In this document: in pieces, positions 10,962 to 21,600 of the stretch
Layout of the letters: each line of letters starts with the position of its first letter
Numbering within the stretch: position 1 is the stretch's first letter
Assembly: GCF_020536995.1 (NCBI RefSeq)
Contig: NC_068361.1
Span: 111,197,821-111,261,820, forward strand
Source: Dreissena polymorpha
Lineage: Eukaryota > Mollusca > Bivalvia > Myida > Dreissenidae
Length of the DNA: 64,000 nt
Direction: 5' to 3'
Notes under the pieces: generated by a model
The model's input: only the letters and a program-made list of their open reading frames with translations
Told to the model about the DNA's origin: nothing
Databases searched by the model: none
Position numbers and translations under genes: made by a program

Positions 10962-13609
10962 GTTCACATAATATTCAACGTTTCATTTGTTTCATTGACA
11001 AAAAAGATTTTTGTCATTCGATCTGAACTCATACGCGTCACGGGGCAGTCGTTCTATTGTAGCTGAATTGTCTTTCTACACAAAATATCACAGTTCTTCC
11101 AGCTATGTTGTCGCTTAAAGCATATAGTATTGTTTTAGCTTGATACCCGTGTTTCTATTACTAGTATCTATGTATGTAATGTATGCAATTAATGTATTAA
11201 ACAATACATTTTTAAACTAATTTCGTCGTGAAAAAATATTTTTATCTAGTTTAAATGCTTCTGTTTCATTAAAAGCTACGCCTATTTATTTGGCTTTACA
11301 CCCCAAACACTGGTGACAAAACCAATTTTGTTTTAAACAATGCCATTATGGCTTTATGAATGGTTAAGCGCATTATCAATGTCATGCTGCCACTTAGCCA
11401 CACTCTGTATTGAAGGTAATTATACCTTACTATCAGAGAGAAAGTTGTGCGGGTAGTGTTTGGACAGAATAAACTTAGTCAATATGCAAAGGAACAAGAG
11501 GTAATATTGTTAATAAATTATATATGTGGATACTGTTTTAAGAGCAACGTAAGCGATATGTGCGAATTAAAATAAGTCAAGTAGATATCGATTTTGAATA
11601 AAGCCAGTTTTGATGATTAGATCGTTTTTCACTCTGTAATTTCACTCTATCGCATATTTTTGAACAAAACATTCCTAACCAAAACCTCTTAATGCAACAC
11701 GAGATGAAAAGTATGAAGTGTCGGCTTATCATGAAAATCATGGCGGCGTTAGCTATATGTGGTCTAAACTATCAAACGGGCTGATCCCGCAACCGCAATA
11801 TAAAATGTCAAAGGTACAATTATTTGGAAAATAACTTGTTTGTTCATTCTTAACTACGTTATAATTTATATTCAATTATGTGTATTCTTAATAATGAACA
11901 CAATGCTGTGTTCGGATGTGTGTTTTATGCAAATGTTTATTCATAAAATTTGTTGAATGTAGTAATAATTATATAATTATATAATATTGTAAAGATGTAG
12001 ATTGCAAGGGCCTTTCAAAAAGTATAATATATAACGTATACACGTTCCTCCAAAAATTGCAAAATACGATGTATTGCTAAGGTTTAAAATTCATCTAATT
12101 CGATGTTTTTACTTTGAAAACAAACAACGAAAACAATACAAAACTCGTCTCAAAAATATTTTCAAAGATTAATTTAACCTTTGTTTCTGTCAACGAAAGC
12201 TATGGTAAACTTTTTAAAAGTTTAAATATGGTTTGCATTTTACTTTTAGACCGATACATATTTGTTATCCTTATTTACAATTTTCCCGAAAGTCACGCCT
12301 CTCTATCTTTGAATTCTCTTTGCAAATAGCAAGAGGTCATTAAAACAATCAATATTGATATTGATTCCAGCCGATATCAAAAAACAAATACCCCTAGTTT
12401 GGCTACATTTAACTCTAGTCGGAAGACTTAATGGTTTTGTTCCTGTTGTTCTTTACCAATTGGTCGCAGGGCTTCAACCTTTGTCGAACTTCTTGATTCA
12501 GGCGAAGGTCATGGTTTGTGATTGTCGCTGTAAACGGACGACTTATATCCCAGTGATCGGGGGGTAAATGTCAAAGTCGATTGAGGATGTGTCTAATATA
12601 AAAATCAGACTATAAATACGTGCATTTAACATTTGTATTGTATTAGTTCATGTTGTATCCAGGTTAAGTCATTAACAGAAAAACAAATAAGACAGCTTTT
12701 GAGTGGTATGGGTATATATTCAAAATACCATTCAATCTTAAATATAATCGAACTTGTCAAATGCGCTTTAATACTAAAACTGACGTCGTACATAACATTT
12801 AGGAGCAAATAAAAATCACGCCAAGTTAAACTCAAACGTATTTCATGAAAAATATTGGCTCGACCAAATACCACCCACTTCGGGAACGTAATCATTAGTG
12901 AGAATATCATAACAATGATAACAATAACCAAAATAGGAGGCAACTACACAAGCCGAAATAACAGTAGGTACAGAACTTACTCAATATTTAAATAATCACC
13001 AGATAAACACTATAACAATTGTCAATTCTATTGCTTACCTGTCTGTATTGATCAATACTAACAAAGCAATATTTTAAATACTACTTAACTTATAAAGGGG
13101 GATTTAGAACAGTGGCGGACTAACGTAATGCATAATGGTGTCGAACGTTTAACATGTTTTTTGGGATAAGCTGAAAGGCTTCCTCTCGGTAGACACATTT
13201 CATTATAATTTATATAGGTGTTTGTCAAATTTAATGGCTAAAATGATAGTCATCAAGAGGATTTCTATTTAAGTTTTGCTCATACGAGCCACGTGCCAAA
13301 ATGTGAAACTTTGTTTACAGCACCATCAAGAAGTGAGTTTCATCCAGGCACAAAACATCATAGAATCATGCATGATACATCAATCGTACAACGGAAATTT
13401 TATGTTTTTGCATAAGTTGCGCCCCTTTAGACATAAATAGTTGGTCCTAATATCGAACGGTAAAGTAGATTACCTACTTAAGGTGGGAAACATTTTATCA
13501 CTATCGTCTTGATATTTATTTTATAACTATGTTTTGTGAATTTTACTGTTAGAATTCACCTTTAATTGTTTGTGTCCATCTACCTGTATCTACCTATCGA
13601 TTTAAAAAT
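10962..13609. other. No gene recognised
   Basis: AT-rich. An open frame at 12626-12943 (minus, 105 codons) has no recognisable domain and no splice or codon support. Two other short frames near 12.1-12.6 kb look accidental. Confidence 0.4.
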
Positions 13610-13770
13610 TGTTTTCCCTGCCGAAGTTGGAGGGATACTGTTTTGGCGTTTCCATCCGTCCGCCGTTCGTCCCTACGTCCGTGTTTGTCGGGAGCCGTTT
13701 CTCGGTAACTTGCATGGGATAGAATGAATCTTAAAAATAAACGTGTATTTTCGCCATGCAAGTCGCCCGT
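13610..13770 (+). repeat. Fragment of a CCGTCCGCC-type interspersed repeat
   Basis: The text GAGGGATACTGTTTTGGCG followed by TCCGTCCGCCGTTCGTCC resembles the CCG-rich heads of the repeats at 4.3 kb and 19.0 kb. It ends where the GC-rich block begins. Confidence 0.5.
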
Positions 13771-14590
13771 GATGCGACGGTGTTTTCACAAGGAACGCGC
13801 GGCCAGCCGGCTGGCTAATCGACCGACTCACCAACCCATTTGGAAGCTGCGCTATGCGAGAGACGGCCGATTTTTCGAAACCGCTGCGCGAGCTCCCTCG
13901 TGAATTTGACTGGTCGCCGTCCGGCTACGATTGAAAGACCAGCAGAAAGGACGCGTCAAGGCTCTCCGCATCAAAGGCACGGAAGCCATGTCCGACTGAG
14001 CGTCTCGGGACCGACTAGTTCAAGTCCCGTTCGCACCGCCAAGGGAAGGCCTGTGGCTTCTTCCCGCTTGCCGTGTGTGTATGCGGCCGGGACCACTTCG
14101 GCGGCCGAGCTTCTTGCCTTTGCCAAGTTGTTCATCAGGCTGGTCGCCCCCTCTGAGGGAGCCCTGGCTAGGCTCCCGCTGTACAAGCGCGCGATGTCCC
14201 TGCTCTCGAACATCGGTCCGGAACGATCAGCTACTGCCCGGGAGACTAGGCATGTCGCCATATATATAGGAATGATTTCGTCTCCATCGGTACCGTCCAA
14301 GACGGGGTTATATCCGCTCATCTGTAGATCGCGACAACCTATATATTATCGGCCGAAAGCATGCCTTCGGAAGCCACCGCTGAGACGAGGCCCTTCGGCC
14401 GCTTACGCTGGCTCGCCCGCTGTGTTCGGCAGGGAGTCCGCGGTACCAGGCAGAGACAAGCGGTCCCATATTTACAGCCGCCGTTCATCGGCGCTCCGCG
14501 AGAATCTTCTCAGCGTTCAGGTCTCTTGAGCTCGGTAGCCCGGCCCGGGCGATGAGGCCCGCGAGACGAGGCCCGCGAGACCACCCCTAC
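13771..14590. other. Isolated GC-rich block of unknown origin
   Basis: This stretch is strikingly GC-rich compared with the AT-rich surroundings and has sharp edges. Because stops are rare in GC-rich DNA it is open in several frames at once: plus 13840-14529 (229 codons), minus 13971-14321 (116 codons) and two others. None of the translations resembles a family I know, and the longest is rich in Arg, Ser and Ala as expected from compositional bias. It could be a fragment of a GC-rich transposon, a decayed CpG-rich repeat or inserted foreign DNA. I do not call it a gene. Confidence 0.5.
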
Positions 14591-15645
14591 AGGACCTGTT
14601 TATTTTACTTTTTTCTAAATTTGATTGAAAATTTGATTCTAAGATATTTTATAGTATAAGACTCTTGTTTTCTCAACGAGGGGTACAATAGTAATAATAG
14701 ACACGAGTACTTGTAATTTTCAGGTTTTAATAAATACAACAGAGATTATGTAGACATAAAATGATACATATGTGTTTATATACATTGTTATTATAGCCTG
14801 GTAAATAGACTAGAGAAATCTAAAAGTTTCACGCATCGGTGTGTGGCAATGGGTTTTGGGCCACTTAATAAATATGAGATCGATATACAATATACATCGG
14901 TAGATTACGTCTACTGTAATTATTTGGACTAAGGATGGGCCACACTTCCTATAGAGGAAGCTCCGTTATGTACTACATAAAGTACATGTTTATTTTTTGG
15001 AGTACAACGGCAACTTACCAATATCAAAAACATTCACAGAAGTCTTGTGTACTCAAAAGGCCTACTTGTCTTAAGGTAAAAATAAACGTATTTAGTTGAT
15101 TGAAGATTATATAACAAAGGGAACTAATTCAGTATATTTAGTATATGGTTCGGATGTTTTCCCTTCATCTCGAAAAAGTACTTTATTCAAGGTACTGAAA
15201 ATACACGTGCGCCACCTGCTGTCATAATTTGGTAACTGGCATTCGGCTTATTTGCATTATACTTACTGCCTGTTGCTTATTGTCGTTGTTAATGACGCTA
15301 TGTGGCAAAACCGATTATGACTGGTTTCATCATGACTGACGCAGTTTCATCACGTTTGTAAGTACATATGCATGAGAGTGAAATTATGTGCTATGCAATC
15401 ATCAATGGGGAATGATGAACACACACACACACATTGGAAAGTCACCAAACATGTTGCAACACTCATTATGTATAAACGAATACACAACACGCATGTTAGA
15501 ATTGTCATAAAGCATATTAGAATAAACATCAGTCATAATGGCAAGATTCACCATAAATGATGTTTTTACCTCAATATAATTCAATATTTTAGCAAAATGT
15601 TCCATTTAATGTTAGAATTAATAAATTATTTCTTTTTTGTTTCAG
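14591..15645. other. No gene recognised upstream of the first EML exon
   Basis: AT-rich DNA with a short CA run at about 15420-15433. No exon encoding an EML N-terminal coiled coil could be recognised here or further upstream. Confidence 0.4.
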
Positions 15646-15671
15646 GAACGAACCACCTGCATGGAATTCAG
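15646..15671 (+). CDS. EML candidate 26 nt microexon
   Basis: A strong pyrimidine tract ending TTTTTTGTTTCAG precedes it and GTGATA follows. It would encode about NEPPAWNS. Its 3' phase (1) fits the next exon exactly, giving ..NS-E-EKFLK. The small size and poor conservation of this part of EML proteins leave it unproven. Confidence 0.45.
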
Positions 15672-18600
15672 GTGATAATTTTTGCATAAGGTTCTTTTGA
15701 TCTTTGTTGTACTAAACATTTAAAAATTCTCCCGAACATTTACCGTACTTCTTTTTCATCGCTAAGGTTAGTCAGAAATAAGTATATGTTTAACATTACA
15801 TGTCACTTAAAATATAAACACTCCTAAGTGTTAATTGCTAAGTAGACAAAATCTCGTCCAACATTTCCAAAGTAGTTTCAGCACTCTATTTTCAGGTCTA
15901 ATGTTTTATTAGTGGACTCTATCATCTCTAGCTTTTTTACATAACGCCTTACTAACTGTAAGCCGTCTTGGTTTTTATTGCGAGGACAGCGACATGTTTT
16001 CATACCCTTCACACAAAAATGCGGGCTTTGTTGGAACGTTAGAAAAAGGGCATAGCATTTAATTTAGTGAAACATGTATTGGCAAAACTTAGCAGTGAAA
16101 AACCTTCAACCAGAAACTTGAAATTTAAGGAAACCTGCATCATTTGGAATAAATTTCTTGGTGGAAGAGGCCTATGTTAAAACACGACTGAAACAGTTCA
16201 ATTTTCCAAAGTTGTAACTGATTTCACTAACAGATTGTGTTTTATCGCTGAGAGTCTCTCATATGTATATTATCTGTGTTCATGCCTGTTTCCAGAGGAA
16301 AAGTTTTTGAAAATATATCTAAAGGGCCGCCCAGTGCCCTTGTGCGCGCCCACAAACATCGAGGATGAAGGCCCGTACGACGTGAAGGCACCTCAAGACC
16401 CGCCTGCTCAGCAACTCAAACTAGAATGGGTGTATCCTTTACAGTATAGGCTGGAATGTATGGCTGTTTGATTAAATTGGATTCCCACTTTCAAAGACAT
16501 TTATCAAACCAGAGTCTCCATTTGCAATAGTTGACCAATGAAAATTAGTGAAGTATTCCGGCTTCGAGTATATCCCCGCAAAGAAGTTTTAGGGGGGGAT
16601 ATTTGAGTCACTGCCGGTTTAGTAAGCTATTAAATTGAAACTTAAATATTTAATCACTTATAAGTTCAGACAGAAATTACACGCGCAATCGTCCACTCGT
16701 TTGTTGAGTTATATGCTATAAATAAACCCATAGGCATAATACAATGTTCACCGTTTGTGGATCGAATTAAATCTTAAACTATGTGATCACTGTGAAGTGT
16801 AGAAGTGCATTGCAGAAATTTCACGCGTAAAGTTTCTCTTATTCCTAGGCTGTTGTACTTGAACTTAGCCATGATTATAATAAAATGTTGGAAGTGTGTG
16901 TGTGTGGGGGGGGGGGATAACTTCAATATATCTTAACCGAATAAATTAAAACTTCATTTTGAAGTGTATATGTGCAATGCAGATTTTTCCCGTGCAGTGA
17001 TCTACTTATAAAGCAAAGAACTTTAATCATACCGTACATACCATTCAACTATGTTCGAATGTTGAAGCCGTCGTAAGACAAGTGTTTTACACGAGTTGTG
17101 CAACTACTCAGGTATTGCTCAAGAACAAATTCAAATTCTGAACCTAGTTTGACTGTAAAGAAGTTCATGTACAAAATACGTACAGGGTTTTTATAAGCAT
17201 ACTAATATGTATATACAGCAAAAGTGTCAATATTAAAAATAAATGAATTTAATTAATACATTTAGATATCAGAGTCTATTTAAGAACAGGCAAGAAAACA
17301 TTCATCTCATTTTCATTAACGGAACGGTAATACAATAGTCACATTGAGTAGACCGCAATTACTGTTTTACCTTCTCAAAGCACAATTACCTTGACCCAAG
17401 TTACTTAGGTACGGTTACCGGGGTGGCGACTGCATGTCAAACCTTTACACCATTGCAACCGGGGAGGTAATCTACTTCAGTGCGGCTGTGGTTGTCCTCC
17501 ATAACTTTGCGGAGCAGACTCAAAGACACTATACAGAACACAATAATGATGTCAAAAGGTAATAAGAGATGTTTGCAAATCATGACCTCCCGACTTGCAG
17601 AAAAATAAAACATGTGACCTACACATTAGATGCATTGATTAGAAAATCACGAGGGCTCATTATTCGTCCAGACTTACAAGCATACTAGGATAAATATGAT
17701 TCCAAGACATTTCTAGATATTGTGCTGACACCAACATGTGTCAAGCTTTCTACTAAATCAACCACTCACAATTTATGTGATTATAGAGCATATATTGGTT
17801 AAAGTTTTTGTGTGGAAAGGGATTTTCTGTTATGGCCTCGACATTTGACCCGTTAACTTGAAAGTATATAGGTGGCATTCTTTCTTCTAAAATAAACAAC
17901 ATACCAACTTAAATAATAATAGGTTCTATTCATCACAAAGAAACCGATTTCTGTAATCAAGCTAATTTGATCTTTAATGTCAATTCAAAATGTGTATGTT
18001 TTCTTCAAATGTAAAAAGTTTACATAACTGTAAGTAAAAGCGGTCTTAAAAATAATGCCAACATATTAAAATCCCAATTTACCTTTATCTTAAAGCTGGT
18101 GACCTCACAATCAAAAGGCTTTCTAAGAAGTAACCACTAAAGAAATAGTTTTGATTTTATGTCAAAACATTCGCAAGATATCTAAGATTACAAATTTACT
18201 GTGACAGTCACTTGTTATCTTTACCGTTAATATTTTTACTTCAAAATCGGATAGCTTCTTCCTTTCCCCCGAGGTCACCAATAATTTGCATGATTTTGGT
18301 TAAAGCGGTCTCCAAATATCGCGAGAAAAAGAAAGATCTACGGACGCATACATACCGGTAGACCGACCGAGAAGAACTCACGAACAACCGACAAATGCAA
18401 AGCAATATACCTCACTACTTCGAAGGGGGAGGGAGTTGTCATGTTTTGAAGCTATTTATCATGAACTATGATACAATACAGCATTATGGATTGAATATAA
18501 ATTCATTATATCCTTTTAAAAACAACATTTGAGTAAACTGAACAATGTTAAAATCCAAAACGGTTGGAATTTAAAAGAATTGTGTTCTTTTTAAGCTTAA

Positions 18601-21600
18601 AGAAAACCAGTTGAACCTAAATAATGTACTAAGTGAGGTTTTCTAGAATGTGTGACTCAATTATACAAATACAGTACATTCGGTAATGGAGTACCCCAGC
18701 GGTTTTGGCCCTGCATATTAACATAGTACATACTTTACCAGAATATTCCATGAATTGCTTTGTGCCGCTGTGAATTACTTCGCTTTTGACAAATAACAAG
18801 CAAATTCATTGCATTGATATCCCCCGCCAATATGCTTCTTGACACAAAAGTGTTATATTTGACACTCAAAAAAGCATTTTTTTTCAAGATACAAAGGGCC
18901 ATAACTCCATTATTAACATATGGTGTACAATGCCATTTGGTGTGCATCATCCTCTTCACCATATATATACTCATACCAAGTTTCAATGAAATCCGCAAAA
19001 GCACTTCTAAGATATGGCTCCGGACACAAAAGTGCCGGACGAACGGACGGACGGAAAGACGGACAACGCCAAAACAATATCCCTCCGCCTATGGCGGGGC
19101 ATAATAAAATGAGATCCATCCTGATTTCAGCCTGGCCATTCATCCAGACCAAGTTAAGGTGGCAACGGGACAGGTTACTGGTCATGAGAAAAAGGGCAAG
19201 GTAGGTCTCATATCACTAAATGGCTTAACGTGTGAATAAAGTATCCATAGTTTACTCGCCAGTGGATGTAAACACTGCGAGGAGTTTGGGCTTTCACGTG
19301 TCCTTGCCTTGTACCTTGATACATAATCGAGCTTAGATGCATTGTGTCATACAAATATTGAAAGTCAATCATAAAACTGGTCTTCATGTATCAAATAAAT
19401 GCATTACGTCGTCCTGATCATCCCTTGATATGTAGCTTGTAGGTTAATTGACGTGCGTCTATTATAATGTCAGGTAAAATTATCAACTTTAGAAATATAT
19501 ACCAGATTTGTAACATAGTTCAATGTTTTGTTTTGATAACTTGTTTATAAACTTCATAATGATATTTGACCTCGGTATTGGACCACTTTAACCTGCTGCT
19601 ATAGCAATCTTGCAAATCCCATCACATAAAATCTGTAAAAAAATAAATGAAGTAATTGCAGCGTTCATGGTCCAAGTGGTACTTACTTAGACAATGTTTC
19701 ATGAAATATCAAACTCTGAATTTCTTTCCTCGAAACTTACAACTTCTTCATTTCTGTATGATGAAAAGAAAGTATGTATGAACGACTAATATATTGTGCA
19801 CAAATCTTATTTAGTCAATCGAAGTTCAGTTAAATCCTTCTTTTGAAAACGCATGCAAATTGTTTAATTGATGACAGGCTGATAATTTATAAAGCAAAAT
19901 ATTTGAATGAAATATGCACAGTACCAATTGCTGTTAACGAGACCCACAGTTCATACGTTGGAGTATGCAAATAGTATCGGTCGAGCAAATTGCACGCGAC
20001 TGGTGAATCAAAGGTTTCTTTCAAATATTGGACAGATTTAAATGAAATGAATAAGGCATGGATGTCTCTATCTTTATTCCAGGCGCACGTAAGGGTGTGG
20101 GAGAGCATCAACCTTACGACGCTGCACGTGATCGGCGAGGGGGAGTTCCAGAGGAACGTCTGCTGCGTCTCCTTCTCTCCAGTGAGTAGGAATATATATA
20201 AAAAGTAGTTCCATCATTCTCTCGTTTGTGTAGAAATATGTCTCTAAAACGTAGTTCTATCCTTCTCTCCAGTGAGTAGGAATATGTGTATCAAAAGTAG
20301 TTAATGCTGCGCTCAAGTGATTAGGAATCTTTCTATGACATAAATGTAGCTGCATCCTTCTCTGTCCTGAGAAATAAAATATTATATAAAAGCTGAGATC
20401 CATCACTCCCTCATTTAGTTGCAATACGCCTAATGCAAGTATTTTATAGATCCATAGTAGATCCATTCATCTCTCTTATGAGAACAAAATCACGTGAAAG
20501 TATAGATCTGACCTCTGAAGTAAAGTGGAAAGTGTCCAAAAAGGAGTTCTAATTCTCTCGCCCGTGAGTTAAAAATTGTGTTGTGACATTGTGTTCTCAT
20601 GTACAAGTGCCGTATTTCCATTTAAGTTTATTTTACCTTCGCAAGTCATGCTTACAATCCGAAACGAGTTAACTTTGCCCGAATTTAATTGACGACATAA
20701 CTACTTAGGTTGATGGGAATAACTTACTGGCGGTGGATGAAAGTAACGAACATATCCTGTCTGTCTGGGATGTCAGCCGAGACAACAAATTCTCCAAGAT
20801 AACCGACTGCAAGGTATTAATATATAATGCATAGTGAGACGTTCTTGCATTATATAACCGTTTTTTTTTATCTAGTTACTTTTGAATTAGATACGAGATG
20901 GTTGTTTATCAGGAGTCTCCTGAGTTTTTCTCTTTGATTAACATACAAAATGTCTTTCAAAAATGATAAAACCTAATGTTGAACAGTCGTCAGTTGACCC
21001 GTATGAGGGCAATCCGATCGTTTGTTATCGCAAGTCACATATCTGTGTCATATACTAGTAATCGCAAGTCACATATCTTGGTCATATACTCGCAAGTCAC
21101 ATATCTGGGTCATATAATTACAAGTCACATATATGCGTCATATAATCGCAAGTCACATACCTTGGTCATATAATCGTAAGTCACATACCTGGGTCATATA
21201 ATTGCAAGTCACATATCTGGGTCATAAATGTCAAGTCACATATCTGGGTCATATAATCACAAGTCGCATGTCTGTGTCACATTATCGCAAGTCACATATC
21301 TGGGTTACATAATCGCAAGTAACATTTCTGTGTCACATAACCGCAAGCCAAAATATCTTGGTCATATAATCGCAAGTCACATATCTGGGTCATATATTCG
21401 CAAGTCACATATCTGGGTCATATAATCGCTAGTAACATATATGGGTCATATAATGGCAAGTCACATATCTGTCTCATATCATAACAAGTCACATATCTGG
21501 GTCATATAATCGCAAGTCACATATTTGGGTCACATTATTTCAAGTCACATATTTGGTTCATATAATCGCAATTCAAATATCTGGGTTATATAATCGCAAC

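Noticed and set aside
12626-12943. 105-codon minus-strand frame with a hydrophobic start
   Set aside because: No homology recalled, no splice or poly(A) context; AT-rich sequence readily gives hydrophobic translations.
13840-14529. 229-codon open frame in the GC-rich block
   Set aside because: Several overlapping frames on both strands are open because of base composition; the translation is compositionally biased and matches no family I know.
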